From positions 358,529-422,528 of the forward strand of contig NZ_JAINFJ010000004.1 in the NCBI RefSeq assembly GCF_019966595.1: a stretch of DNA of 64,000 nucleotides. Reading direction: 5' to 3'. How positions within the stretch are numbered: the stretch's first letter is position 1; the number at the start of each line of letters is the position of its first letter. Below, piece by piece: positions 10,222-21,200 of this stretch. The notes beneath the pieces are model-generated. The model was not told the origin of the DNA. It did not search any database and was given only the letters and a program-made list of their open reading frames with translations. Source of the DNA: Oricola indica. Lineage in GTDB: Bacteria; Pseudomonadota; Alphaproteobacteria; Rhizobiales; Rhizobiaceae. The position numbers and the translations under genes are program-made.

Positions 10222-12726
10222 ATGCCGGAATCGCAAAGTGCAAGAAGACCGGGCGGAAGCGTCTTTCGCTCCGGACGCCTTGCGCTGCTTGGCGCATCGA
10301 CGGCGCTTTTCGCTGTACCGGCCCCTGCTTCCGCGCAGGATCAGATCTCCTTTCTCGACGCGGTCCTGTCCTATCATCTCGGCACCCCGGAAGTCGTCCA
10401 GTTCGCGCTTTTCACCGGAGCGATGACCGCCGCGCTCGCCTCCGCGCTGTGGTTGATCCGCGAGCGCGGCCGCACTGCGCGCCAGAACACGACTTTGCGC
10501 GCCAGGGTCTCCGCACTCAACGCCCAGGTCGCCAAGCTCGAAGCGCTGGCGACCACCGAAGGCCAGCGCGCCATCATCTGGGAAGACCGCGAACAGAAAC
10601 CCGTCATCATCGGCACGCTTGACCCCGCCAGCGGCGCGCCCGCCGAGCGGAGTGCTTTCCTCGCTTTCGGACGGTGGCTGGAACCGCGTTCGGCGGCGCG
10701 CATCGATCATCTTGTCGCCGAGCTGCGTGACGAGGCGAGGCCTTTCAACGATACGGTCGAGACCCGGCATGGCGTTCCAATCGAGGTGACCGGCCGGACC
10801 AATGGATCGAGCGCAGTCGTCCGTTTCGAGAGCCTGACCGGCGAACGCGCGGAGCATGCCCGTCTTGCGCTCGAACACAATCGCGTCGTCGATACGCTGG
10901 AAACCCTTCAGGCGCTTCTCGATTCACTGGACGCGCCGTTCTGGCTGCGCAACGCCGATGGCGCGCTGGCCTGGGTCAACCGGGCCTTTGCGGAAGCGAC
11001 CGGTCACGCCAACTCGGCGGACACGATCGCGGCCAATGTGGAGCTGTTCGGCAATCAGGCGCTGAAGACGATTTCAACGGGACTAGAGGCCGATGGCGAA
11101 TACAGGGCTTCCGTCTCGACCGTCGTCGGCGGAGACCGGTTGGTTTACGACGTCGCCGATGCGAAGGGGCCTTACGGCTCGGCCGGGCTCGCTGTCGACA
11201 AGACCGACTACGACGCCATGCGAAGCGAGCTCAACAGGACCATTCGCAGCCACGAGGAGACGCTCGACCGGTTGACCACCGCCGTTGCGATGTTCGACGA
11301 GAATGCGCGTCTGCGCTTCCACAACCAGGCATTCCAGAAAATGTGGGACCTAGACCAGGGGTTCCTCGATTCCAAGCCCGACAACGCGATGTTCCTGGAT
11401 CGGCTACGCGCCGACGGCCGGCTCGAGGAAAAGCCGGAGTGGCGGCGCTGGAAGGAAGGTATCCTTGCCGCTTATCGCGCCGTCGAGCCGCAGGAAGACG
11501 TTTGGTACCTGCCCGACGGCCAGACGATCCGCGTCGTCGCCAATCCGCATCCCAAGGGCGGCCTGACCTGGGTGTTCGAGAATCTGACCGAACAGATCGA
11601 TCTGGAAAGCCGCTACAAGACGCTCATGCGCGTGCAGGGTGAAACGCTGGATCACTTGGCAGAAGGCGTGGCCGTGTTCGGGCAAGATGGTAAGCTTAGG
11701 CTTTCCAATCCTGCATTCGCCAGGTTCTGGGGCATCGAAGATCTGCTCGAAAAGGAATCGGTCCATATCCGCGAGATCGCCGAATCCTGCCGGCAGCGAT
11801 TGGGTGATGCAGAACCATGGCGGCAGTTTGCCGGGATGGTCACCGGCTTCAGCGACGACCGGGCCGACGAAACGGGTCGCTGGGCCGTCGGTGACACGAT
11901 CCTGTCCTGGATGGTCGTGCCGCTGCCCAACGGTCAGACGATGATTACCTTTGTGGACGTCACCGCGACGGAGGAGGTCGAAAGGGCGCTTCGCGAACGC
12001 AATGAAGCGCTGGTTTCCACGGCGCTCCTTCGCACACGCTTCATCCGCCACGTCTCCTATGAACTGCGCACGCCGCTGACCAATATTTCAGGCTTCACGA
12101 CGCTGTTGCAAAATCCGTCGACCGGCCCGCTCAACGAGAAACAGCAGGACTATCTGGGCTATATCGCCTCGTCCTCCGAGGCGCTGAAGCTCATCGTTGA
12201 CGACATACTCGACCTGGCCACGATCGATGCCGGGATCATGGAACTCGATTTCGCCGAGGTGGAGATCGAGCCCATGATGCGCGAGGTCGCTGCCGGGCTC
12301 GCGTCGCGCTTCGGAGAGCACAACCTCGACCTCGTGGTTCGCGTCGCGCCTGACACGGGTGCCATTTTCGCCGATGCCGACCGGCTTCGCCAGATCATGT
12401 TCAACGTGCTCGCCAACGCGGCGGATTTCGCGCCGGAAGGCTCGACCGTCACCTTCACCTGCGAGCGTTTGCAGGACGGCGTCGTGTTCAAGGTCCGCGA
12501 TCGCGGACCGGGCATTCCGGCCGAGGCGCTCAAGGAGATCTTCGATCCGTTCGAAACCGGCAAGCCGGGGCGCAAGCGCGGTGCGGGTCTTGGTCTTTCG
12601 CTGGTCAAGAGCTTCGTATCGCTGCATCAGGGGGAGGTCTCCATCAATTCCTCGCCGGAGCGCGGCACGGAAGTGATCTTGCAGTTCCCCCAGGTCCCGC
12701 CCGGCGCGCGCGTCGCGGCCGAATAG
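10222..12726 (+). CDS. divL: DivL-type PAS pseudokinase (Tyr at the H-box)
   Basis: This 834-residue protein resembles a PAS sensor kinase. It has a signal-like hydrophobic N-terminus (16-40), one TM segment (about 60-80), a coiled coil (82-112), several PAS domains (about 240-575), HisKA, and an intact HATPase (VRDRGPGIP, GAGLGLSLVKSF). In the H-box the histidine is Tyr613 (FIRHVSYELRTPL). Tyr in place of His defines Caulobacter DivL, which binds DivK and steers CckA-CtrA cell-cycle control. The position next to ahcY, tsaE-amgK and murU supports orthology with the Agrobacterium/Caulobacter genes. The ATG at 10222 has GAGGGG ahead of it; the longer GTG start at 10198 is less likely. Confidence 0.85.
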   Translation: MPESQSARRPGGSVFRSGRLALLGASTALFAVPAPASAQDQISFLDAVLSYHLGTPEVVQFALFTGAMTAALASALWLIRERGRTARQNTTLRARVSALNAQVAKLEALATTEGQRAIIWEDREQKPVIIGTLDPASGAPAERSAFLAFGRWLEPRSAARIDHLVAELRDEARPFNDTVETRHGVPIEVTGRTNGSSAVVRFESLTGERAEHARLALEHNRVVDTLETLQALLDSLDAPFWLRNADGALAWVNRAFAEATGHANSADTIAANVELFGNQALKTISTGLEADGEYRASVSTVVGGDRLVYDVADAKGPYGSAGLAVDKTDYDAMRSELNRTIRSHEETLDRLTTAVAMFDENARLRFHNQAFQKMWDLDQGFLDSKPDNAMFLDRLRADGRLEEKPEWRRWKEGILAAYRAVEPQEDVWYLPDGQTIRVVANPHPKGGLTWVFENLTEQIDLESRYKTLMRVQGETLDHLAEGVAVFGQDGKLRLSNPAFARFWGIEDLLEKESVHIREIAESCRQRLGDAEPWRQFAGMVTGFSDDRADETGRWAVGDTILSWMVVPLPNGQTMITFVDVTATEEVERALRERNEALVSTALLRTRFIRHVSYELRTPLTNISGFTTLLQNPSTGPLNEKQQDYLGYIASSSEALKLIVDDILDLATIDAGIMELDFAEVEIEPMMREVAAGLASRFGEHNLDLVVRVAPDTGAIFADADRLRQIMFNVLANAADFAPEGSTVTFTCERLQDGVVFKVRDRGPGIPAEALKEIFDPFETGKPGRKRGAGLGLSLVKSFVSLHQGEVSINSSPERGTEVILQFPQVPPGARVAAE

Positions 12727-12762
12727 AAGCCCGGCATCGAGCGTGGCATCGGAAACAGCCCC

Positions 12763-14277
12763 GTGAAACAGTCCTTTTCGTCCGAAGCAGCCCTGACGCG
12801 TTTCGCGCAGGATGTCGCCATGGCCCTCAAGCCGGGCGACTGTTTGCTTCTCCGTGGCGATCTCGGCGCCGGCAAGTCCACCTTCGCGCGCGCTGCCATC
12901 CGGACGCTCGCGGGCGATCCGGCAGGCAAGCTCGAAGTGCCAAGTCCGACATTCACGCTGGTTCAGACCTACGATCTCCGTCTGCCCGTCTCGCATTTCG
13001 ATCTCTATCGCCTCGGTGATCCCGACGAACTCGACGAACTCGGTCTGACGGATGCGCTGGCCGAAGGCATTGCGCTTGTCGAATGGCCGGAACGCGCCGA
13101 ATCCCGCCTGCCCGCAAACAGCATCCTGTTCGAAATCGAGGAAACCGGCGAAAGCGCGGATGGCCGCGAAGTGACGATCGCCGGTCCGGCAGAATTCATG
13201 GCGCGGCTGGAGCGCAGCCTTGCCATGCGCGCATTTCTTCAAGCGCATGGGCGCGGCGACTGGTTTCGCCGTTTTCTCCTCGGTGATGCGTCAACGCGCG
13301 CTTATGAAACTGTGGAGCGTGGAAGCGATCTCCTGATCCTGATGAACGCGCCGCGCCGCCCGGACGGACCCCCGGTACGCGACGGCAAGCCCTATTCGCA
13401 GATCGCGCATCTCGCCGAGGACATCCTGCCCTTTGTCGCGATAGGCCGACACCTTGCCGAGGCGGGGTTTCGGGCGCCGCAAATCCATGCCTTCGACCTG
13501 GATCAGGGTTTCGTCCTTCTGGAGCACCTTGGGTCTGACGGCGTGCTGGACGAGAACCGCACGCCTCTACCGGACCGCTACGCGGCGGCAGTCGATTGTC
13601 TCGCCGCGATGCATGCGCGGGATTGGCCGCATCGACTTGAAGTCGATGGAAGGGCGTATGCCATCGCGGATTTCGATCGTGACGCCTTTCTGATCGAGAC
13701 AGAGCTTCTGACGGACTGGTTTCTGCCCCGCATATCCGGAAGGAAATCGTCTGCCGACGCGGTGTCGGTGTTCCGCGACCTCTGGATGGAACTGTTCGCC
13801 ATCGTGGATGCGGGCGAGAAGACCCTGCTCATGCGCGATTTCCACTCGCCCAACATCATCTGGGATGGCTCGGCCGAGGGTGTGGCGCGGATCGGGCTGA
13901 TCGATTTCCAGGACGCGATGATCGGTTCGACCGCCTATGACGTCGCGTCTGTCATCCAGGATGCACGCGTCGATATCCCGTCCTCCCTGCAGAACACGCT
14001 GCTCGACCGGTATTGCGCGGCGCGAACCGCGCAGGGCGGTTTCGACGAGGCGGCGTTCCGCCTCGCCTTCGCGATCCTCGCCGCCCAGCGCGCGACCAAG
14101 ATCCTCGGCATCTTCGTGCGTCTCGACGAGCGGGACGGCAAGCCCGCTTATCTCGGCCACATTCCGCGCCTGCAGGCCTATCTGCGCGAAAGCCTCGCCC
14201 ACCCCGCTCTTGCCGGGCTCGCGGCCTGGTACGACAAGTACGGCATCCTCGACGCCGGGATCGGACCGCGGCAATGA
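12763..14277 (+). CDS. TsaE / AmgK-type sugar kinase fusion
   Basis: This is one 504-residue chain with two domains. Residues 1-150 are TsaE, the ATPase of the t6A tRNA-modification complex (P-loop GDLGAGKST at 32-40, SPTFTLVQTY). Residues about 155-500 are an aminoglycoside-phosphotransferase fold with catalytic D359 and N364 (MRDFHSPNIIW) and metal-binding D381 (LIDFQDA). The following gene is MurU-like, so the kinase half is best read as AmgK, the anomeric MurNAc/GlcNAc kinase of cell-wall recycling. The fusion occurs in other rhizobia; why the activities are joined is unknown. Its stop overlaps the murU start. Confidence 0.9.
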   Translation: MKQSFSSEAALTRFAQDVAMALKPGDCLLLRGDLGAGKSTFARAAIRTLAGDPAGKLEVPSPTFTLVQTYDLRLPVSHFDLYRLGDPDELDELGLTDALAEGIALVEWPERAESRLPANSILFEIEETGESADGREVTIAGPAEFMARLERSLAMRAFLQAHGRGDWFRRFLLGDASTRAYETVERGSDLLILMNAPRRPDGPPVRDGKPYSQIAHLAEDILPFVAIGRHLAEAGFRAPQIHAFDLDQGFVLLEHLGSDGVLDENRTPLPDRYAAAVDCLAAMHARDWPHRLEVDGRAYAIADFDRDAFLIETELLTDWFLPRISGRKSSADAVSVFRDLWMELFAIVDAGEKTLLMRDFHSPNIIWDGSAEGVARIGLIDFQDAMIGSTAYDVASVIQDARVDIPSSLQNTLLDRYCAARTAQGGFDEAAFRLAFAILAAQRATKILGIFVRLDERDGKPAYLGHIPRLQAYLRESLAHPALAGLAAWYDKYGILDAGIGPRQ

Positions 14278-15014
14278 GCATGCGCATCAAGACAGCGATG
14301 ATTCTGGCGGCAGGCTTCGGCAAGCGGCTGCGTCCGATCACGGAGACGATCCCGAAACCTCTCGTTCCCGTTGGCGGGCGCACCATGCTCGACCGCAGTC
14401 TCGATCTCGCTGAAGCGGCGGGTGTGAACAATGCCGTGGTCAATGTTCACTACCTCGCGGATCAAATCGTCAGGCGTTGCCGCGCCCGTGCCCATCCGCC
14501 TGTGACGATCAGTGACGAGACGGACCGGATCCTCGAAACCGGCGGCGGGGTCGTCAAGGCGCTGCCGCTTCTGGGAAACGATCCCTTCCTGCTGCTCAAT
14601 GCCGATACGTTCTGGATCGAATGGGGAGCGCCCAACCTTGCTGCCATGATGGCGGGTTTCGATCCGGCGCGGATGGATATCCTCCTGATGCTTTGCCGGC
14701 TGAAAGACACGACCGGTCATGCGGGTGGCGCGGATTTCGAGATGGATGAAGATGGCCGCCTGACGCGGCTTGCCGACAAGACTGATCCGGCTGGTCTGCT
14801 CTATGCCGGCGCGACGATTTACAATCCCGCGATCTTTGACGGCGCGACCGCCGAACCGCATTCGCTCAACCTCTATTACGATCGCGCAATCGCCAAAGGC
14901 CGTCTGTTTGGCCACGTGATGGCCGATGGTCACTGGTTTACGGTGGGCACGCCCGAGGCTCTTCCGGCGGCGGAACGCAAACTGGAACAATTGCAGGCAC
15001 AGCGCGCCGATTGA
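14274..15014 (+). CDS. murU: MurU-type nucleotidyltransferase
   Basis: This 246-residue protein has one sugar-phosphate nucleotidyltransferase domain. It starts MILAAGFGKRLRPITETIPKPL (G-x-G-x-R signature and Lys), with the metal Asp in LLLNADTFWIEW and DGHWFTVGTPE near the end. It is predicted to convert MurNAc-1-phosphate plus UTP to UDP-MurNAc, bypassing de novo synthesis, with AmgK encoded directly upstream. The ATG at 14274 overlaps the upstream stop (ATGA); an ATG two codons later is possible. The substrate is inferred from context, because related transferases use other sugars. Confidence 0.85.
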   Translation: MSMRIKTAMILAAGFGKRLRPITETIPKPLVPVGGRTMLDRSLDLAEAAGVNNAVVNVHYLADQIVRRCRARAHPPVTISDETDRILETGGGVVKALPLLGNDPFLLLNADTFWIEWGAPNLAAMMAGFDPARMDILLMLCRLKDTTGHAGGADFEMDEDGRLTRLADKTDPAGLLYAGATIYNPAIFDGATAEPHSLNLYYDRAIAKGRLFGHVMADGHWFTVGTPEALPAAERKLEQLQAQRAD

Positions 15015-15074
15015 CCGGTCCTGCCCGGCCATGGAAACTGTGACCGGATTCGCTTCCTGATCGAAAGAACTGTC

Positions 15075-18000
15075 TTGGCCGGATATGTCCATCCCCGCGT
15101 CTATTCCGTTGCGCCCGGCATTGCCTTCCTGCCGGCGGTGACACGCGCGCTCTGTGACGGGGATCTGGTGCCGGGCTTCAGCCATGGTGGCGATCCGTTG
15201 CGATTGTCCACCGTATCGATCTATGTGCCGACGCGCCGCGCCGCCCGCGAGATGCGCTCGGCCTTTCTCGACCATCTCGGCGGCGAGACGATCCTGCTGC
15301 CGCATATCCGCCCGCTCGGCGAATTCGAAGAGGATGTCGATTTCTTCGAAAGTGGCGAGACGGGCTTTATCGACATACCGCCCGCCATCGACAGTACCGA
15401 GCGGCTTCTGTTGCTCGGCACGTTGGTTCGGCAATGGACGAAGCATTTGAAGGTCGATGTCGAGAGGCTTTATGGCGGCGAAGCTATCGAGACGCCGGTC
15501 TCGACCGCCGACGCATTTTGGCTGGCGCGGGATCTCGCCGCGCTGATGGACCAGTTCTCCACAGGTCAGGTGCCTGTTTCCGAGATTGCCGGCCTCGAAA
15601 CGGCGGAACTGTCGGAGTGGTGGAAAGTCACTCTCGCCTTTCTGGAGATCATGCGCCGTGAATGGCCGGACATTCTGGCCGGGCGGGGAGCGCTCGATCC
15701 GGGCGAGCACCGCAATCGCCGGCTTCTCGCCGAGGCGGCGCGCCTGGCCCGCAATCCGCCGAAAGGGCCGGTTATCGTCGCCGGCTCGACGGGCACGATA
15801 CCCGCAACGGCCGAATTGATTGCAACTGTTGCCCGGCTGCCGTCGGGCGCGGTCGTCCTGCCGGGCTTCGACGGTGCCATGGACGACTTGTCGCGGGCGC
15901 TACTCACCGGCGACGAGGATATCGCCTCCGTCATCGGCCATCCGCAATATGGGCTCTACAAGCTCGTCGGACGGATCGGGATCGCGCCGGAGCAGGTCGA
16001 AACGCTGGGCCGCCCCGAATCCGCTTCGCTGGCCGCACGGCGACTGTGGGTGTCGGAAAGCTTGCGCCCATCGCCGGTCACCGACCGCTGGACCGAAACG
16101 CGTCGGGAAGTTGCTGATATCGCCTTTGAAGATGTCGCCTTGCTGCAGGCGCCGAACGAGCATCTGGAGGCGGCGTCGATCGCTGCGGCGCTGCGCGAGG
16201 CGGTCGCCGATCCGCAGGCGACAGCGGCGCTCGTGACTCCGGACCGCGAACTGGCGCGTCGCGTCGCCGCCGAACTGGCGCGATACGGCATCGCTGCCGC
16301 CGATACGGGCGGCACGCCGCTGGCATCGACCGCGCAGGGCCGCCTGCTCGAACTCGCATTGGATACCGTGTTCAATCCCGGTGACCCAGCCGCGCTTCTC
16401 GCGCTCCTCAAGCATCCGCTCGTGGCGCTTGGCGCGACGCCGGACGATCATGCGGCGTTGGCCAACCTGTTCGAGATGGCGATCCTGCGTGGCGGAACGG
16501 GACGCATCGGGCCGGACAGCCTTGTCACGCTCATTGAGAAGCGGAAGAAGGAGCACGGCCGCAAGGATGAGGATGGTGTCTATCTTCCGCCGTGGCTGGC
16601 GTCCCTCACGTCAGACGATCTCGACCGCCTGACGCAATTCGCCGCGCGCATCGAAGCCGGGCTGGCGCCGCTTGCAGACCTCGTCGCACGGAATGGTTCC
16701 GTCCCGCTCGATGCGCTTGTCGCCGCGACGGTGCGCGTTCTGGAGACATTGGCAGGCGACGAGACCGGCTTTCACGACTCGCTCTATGATGGCGAATCCG
16801 GTGCGATGCTGCGCAATTTCCTGTCCGGGCTCGTCGCCTGCGATGTACCGCTTTTTCTCGAGCCTGACGACTGGCCGCAGGCGGTGCGTGCTTTGATCGC
16901 CGATCTCGCGGTCAAGCCCGCGCCGGGCGGTCATCCGCGCATTTCCATCTGGGGCACGCTGGAGGCGCGCCTGCAAACCGTCGATCTGATGATCCTCGGT
17001 GGCCTCAATGAGGGCGTCTGGCCGCGCCAGACCCAGAACGACCAGTTTCTGACGCGCGGCATGAAGGAAGGTCTCGGCCTCGAACCGCCGGAACGCCGGA
17101 TCGGCCTCGCTGCGCATGATTTCCAGATGGCGATGGGCCAGAAACGGGTGATTCTGTCGCGGTCGGAACGCGCCGACGGCGCGCCCTCCATTGCTTCGCG
17201 CTGGCTGCAAAGGCTCATGACCTTTGCCGGCGAAGAAACCGTCAAGTCGATGAAGTCTGCCGGCGACCGCTATCTGGAATTCGCACGCGCCATGGAAGCC
17301 GGGGTAACGTCCAGTCCGGCGCCGCGCCCCTGTTTTGCCCCGCCATTGCCGGCGCGTCCGAAATCCCTCTCCGTTACGGAAGTCGAGACCCTCATCCGCG
17401 ATCCTTATGCGATCTATGCGAAGAAGGTTCTGAAACTGCGCCCGGTCGAGGAACTGGTGCGCGATCCGGGTGCGGCGGAACGTGGTTCGCTGTTTCACGC
17501 GATCTTCGAAACCGCGGTCACCGAAAAGATCGATCCGCTCGCGCCCGACGCGCAGGAACGCACGCTTGCCGTGGCGCGCCGGCTCTTCGATGCGGAGGAA
17601 CTGCCGCCGGACATCCGTGCGACATGGTGGCCGCGCGTCGAGACGGCAGTCGCCGGACTGGTCGAGTGGGAAGCGGAGCGCTTCGTTTCGGCTGGAGACC
17701 GCCACGCCGAGGTCAAGGCGGTTCCGACGGAAGTCGGACCGACCGGTATCCGCCTGACGGGTCGCGCCGACCGCATGGATGTCAGGCCCGGAGGAGGCGT
17801 CGACATCATCGATTTCAAGACCGGATCGCCGCCGAGCGCCCGCATGGTTGCCGCGCTCCTCGCGCCGCAATTGCCCTTGGAGGGAGCGCTACTGAAACGC
17901 GGCGCCTTTCCGGACCTTGGCGAAGCGAACCCTGCCGCCATGGCTTATGTGCAGGTCGGTGCGAAAGGCGCGGTGACGGAAAAAGACGTCCTGAAGGGCG

Positions 18001-18206
18001 ACCGGGAAAACGGGCCGATCGATCCGGTCGACATCAGCGAACGCGCCTGGGAGAAGCTCCTGGCGATGCTGGCGTATTACGGAGCCGAAACGACCGGTTA
18101 CCTGTCGCAGCGCATGCCGCAGAAAAGCTTCGACCGCACGGGCGACTACGATCATCTCGCCCGTGTGCAGGAATGGCGCACATCCGAAGGAACCGGCGAT
18201 GAGTGA
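15075..18206 (+). CDS. addB: AddB subunit of the AddAB helicase-nuclease
   Basis: AddB works with AddA to resect double-strand breaks for RecA-dependent repair and takes part in Chi recognition. The 1043-residue protein has a degenerate N-terminal helicase-like region (VYVPTRRAAREMRSAF) and a C-terminal RecB-type PD-(D/E)xK nuclease with D913 and K915 in DIIDFKTG. I place the start at the TTG at 15075 (LAGYVHPRVYSVAPGIAFLP): the family N-terminus begins here and the next in-frame ATG is about 60 codons in. It overlaps addA by 8 nt. A 60-nt gap follows murU. Confidence 0.93.
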   Translation: MAGYVHPRVYSVAPGIAFLPAVTRALCDGDLVPGFSHGGDPLRLSTVSIYVPTRRAAREMRSAFLDHLGGETILLPHIRPLGEFEEDVDFFESGETGFIDIPPAIDSTERLLLLGTLVRQWTKHLKVDVERLYGGEAIETPVSTADAFWLARDLAALMDQFSTGQVPVSEIAGLETAELSEWWKVTLAFLEIMRREWPDILAGRGALDPGEHRNRRLLAEAARLARNPPKGPVIVAGSTGTIPATAELIATVARLPSGAVVLPGFDGAMDDLSRALLTGDEDIASVIGHPQYGLYKLVGRIGIAPEQVETLGRPESASLAARRLWVSESLRPSPVTDRWTETRREVADIAFEDVALLQAPNEHLEAASIAAALREAVADPQATAALVTPDRELARRVAAELARYGIAAADTGGTPLASTAQGRLLELALDTVFNPGDPAALLALLKHPLVALGATPDDHAALANLFEMAILRGGTGRIGPDSLVTLIEKRKKEHGRKDEDGVYLPPWLASLTSDDLDRLTQFAARIEAGLAPLADLVARNGSVPLDALVAATVRVLETLAGDETGFHDSLYDGESGAMLRNFLSGLVACDVPLFLEPDDWPQAVRALIADLAVKPAPGGHPRISIWGTLEARLQTVDLMILGGLNEGVWPRQTQNDQFLTRGMKEGLGLEPPERRIGLAAHDFQMAMGQKRVILSRSERADGAPSIASRWLQRLMTFAGEETVKSMKSAGDRYLEFARAMEAGVTSSPAPRPCFAPPLPARPKSLSVTEVETLIRDPYAIYAKKVLKLRPVEELVRDPGAAERGSLFHAIFETAVTEKIDPLAPDAQERTLAVARRLFDAEELPPDIRATWWPRVETAVAGLVEWEAERFVSAGDRHAEVKAVPTEVGPTGIRLTGRADRMDVRPGGGVDIIDFKTGSPPSARMVAALLAPQLPLEGALLKRGAFPDLGEANPAAMAYVQVGAKGAVTEKDVLKGDRENGPIDPVDISERAWEKLLAMLAYYGAETTGYLSQRMPQKSFDRTGDYDHLARVQEWRTSEGTGDE

Positions 18207-21200
18207 GGCGCCGCGCAAGGTTCTTCCGGACACCGATACGCTGTCGCGCCAGAAGATCGCCGCCGGTCCGGAACGGTCGGTCTGGGTGTCGGCCAATGCC
18301 GGCTCCGGCAAGACCTATGTGCTGGCGACGCGCGTGATCCGGCTTCTGTTGTCGGGAACGGACCCCTCCCGCATCCTCTGCCTGACCTACACCAAGACCG
18401 CGGCCGCCGAGATGAAGGACCGCGTCTTCAAGCGCTTGGGCGAATGGGTCACCATGCCGGAAGCAAAGCTGCGTGACGCGCTGGCGGAGCTTGAGGACCG
18501 CACGCCGGATCGCGACAGGATCGCTTTCGCCCGCTGCCTGTTTGCCCGGGCGCTCGAGACCCCCGGCGGGCTGAAGATCCAGACCATCCACGCCTTCTGC
18601 GACGCGTTGCTGCATCGCTTCCCGCTTGAAGCCAACGTGCCCGGTCATTTCGAACAGCTCGACGAGGACATGATCGCGGCATTGATCGGCGAGGCCCGCG
18701 CCGAGATGCTGTCGCGCATCGATCGCGGCGATGGCGCGGAGACCGCGGAGGCGTTCCGAACCGTCATCGACCTTGCCGGGGAAAGCGGCCTCGACAGGCT
18801 TCTCGACGAGGCGGTCGGCAATCGCTCGAAGCTGACCAATTTCCTGCGTGGCCTTGGAGTACACGGCGAGCGCGCGGTTTTCTACCGAGAGATCTTCGGA
18901 TTCCGGCCGGATGACACGCCGGACCGCTTCGCTGCAGATGCGGTCGAAAAATTGCGCGCCCTTGCGCCCGTCATGCGTGACGTCCTCGATGCGGCCGCCG
19001 GTGTGTCCACGAAGACCGGGCGCAATTTTGCGCAGGGCTTTCTCGATGCGCTCGGCGCGACGGACCCCTTTGACCAACTGGAATCGCTGTTTCTCAAGAA
19101 GGATGGCGAGCCGCGTTCGACGGGCAATCTGAGCAAGGACAAGGCGGTACAGGCCGTGCCGGGTTTCGAGCCGGCCCACGCTGAAGCCTTGGCGGCCGTC
19201 ATGTCGGCGCGCGACCGGTCCGCGCTGCTCGCCCAGATCGAAAACACGCTCGCCGCGTTGACGGTGATCGACAGGCTGTTAGCCGGCTATGAAGGGCTCA
19301 AGCGGTCGCGAGGCTATCTCGATTTCGACGACCTGATCGGCCGTACGGCCAGCCTGCTTGCTCGGCCGGATGTCGGCGCGTGGGTGCGCTACAAGCTCGA
19401 CCAGGGCATCGACCACATTCTCGTCGACGAAGCGCAGGATACGAGCCCGGAACAGTGGGCAGTCATTCGCGCGCTGTCCGACGAGTTCTTTTCCGGCGAG
19501 GCTGCGCGCGAGGTGACGCGGACCCTGTTCGCGGTCGGCGACGAAAAGCAGTCGATCTATTCCTTCCAGGGGGCCAACCCGAAGCTGTTCGGCGAGACCG
19601 GCGATGCGGTGCGGGACCTCGCCAAAGCGGCCCATGGCGAGGACGCGTTTCGCGACGTGCCGCTGGAAACCTCATTCCGCTCGACGGAGGATGTGCTTGC
19701 CGCCGTCGATATCGTGTTCGAATCGGACACGAACAAGCGCGGCGTCGCCTATGGCCGCAGCGAGATCCGGCATAAATCCTTGCGAAGCGGCCAGCCGGGA
19801 CGGGTCGAGGTCTGGCCGCTGGTGCGCGACGAGGATGGCGGCGAACAGGAGGACTGGACCGCGCCTGTGGATATGCCGCGCCCCGCCGCCGTGACGGTCG
19901 CCGAGCGCGTCGCCGCAACGATCGCCGGATGGATCGAATCGGGCGAAAGGCTGGAAGGGACCGGCAATCCGATTACCGCTGGCGACATCCTGATCCTTGT
20001 CAGGAGCCGCGACGGGTTCATCGCCACCCTTTCGCGCGCGCTCAAGGAAAAGGGCGTCGATGTCGCCGGTGCCGACCGGCTCAAGATGACCGACCATATC
20101 GCGGTCCTCGACCTGCTTGCCGTCGCCAAATTCGTGCTCCAGCCTGCCGACGATCTGTCGCTTGCCGCGCTGCTCCGCTCGCCTCTGTTCGACCTCTCCG
20201 AGGAAGCCCTGTTCCGCCTGGCCCACGATCGGGGTGATGCGACGCTGTTCGAGGCACTCGCGGATAAGGCGGAAGGTGATGCGGCGCTGCGTGATGTTCA
20301 CACCACGCTTGCGCGCTGGCGGGAGCGCGCGCGGCATCTGCCGGTCTATGAGTTCTATGCGGAGATCCTCGCGGGCGAGCGTGGCCGTGAAAGGCTGGTC
20401 GGTCGCCTCGGACCGGAAACGCCCGACATTCTCGATGAATTCATGCGCTTCGCGCTCGCGCAGGAGCGAGCCGGTCTCCCGTCGTTGCAGAACTTCGTCT
20501 CTGTTCTGGAGTCGGCGAGCCCGGTCATCAAGCGCGAGATGGACCCGTCGCAGAAACAGGTGCGTATCATGACGGTGCACGGCGCCAAGGGTCTCGAAGC
20601 GCCCGTCGTCTTCCTGGTGGATCGCGGTGCGCCGCCACACAGTTCGCGCAATACGGGGGCATTTCTTGACGTCGAATCGGAAAGCGGCGTCGAAGCCGCC
20701 CTGTGGAACGGCGCAAGCAACGTGAAATCGGGAGTGGGCGAAGCGGCGAAGGCGACGGTCGCGCTTGCCGCCGAAGAGGAATATCGCCGCCTGCTTTATG
20801 TCGGCATGACGCGAGCCGCCGACCGCCTGATCGTTGCCGGTTATGCCGGTCCGCGCGGTGGTGGCGACGAAACGTGGCGCGCCGTCGTGGAGCGGGCCCT
20901 GGAGCCGCGGTCTCAACCGGTCTCCTATCCGGACTTCGAGGCGCTGCGCTTCCAGGTCACCGAAGCGACGCCGGTGGCGCCGCCATCCGGCGATGAACCG
21001 GAAAGGACCGCTTCGACTGCGCTTCCCGACTGGTTTCGAGACAAGGTTTCCCCGGAACCGCCCCTGCCGCGCCCGCTTTCGCCCTCCGGCGCGTCAGGCA
21101 TCGCCATCGAGCGCGAACGCGATACGGCCGAAGCGGCCGGTGCGCCGTCGCTTCTGGCGCCGGGAGGCGGCGAACCGCCCGCGCTCGCGGTGCGCCGGGG

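Noticed and set aside
8578..10878. 766-codon leftward open frame opposite ahcY and the start of divL
   Set aside because: It is complementary to ahcY, a highly conserved gene, and crosses two transcription units including an intrinsic terminator.
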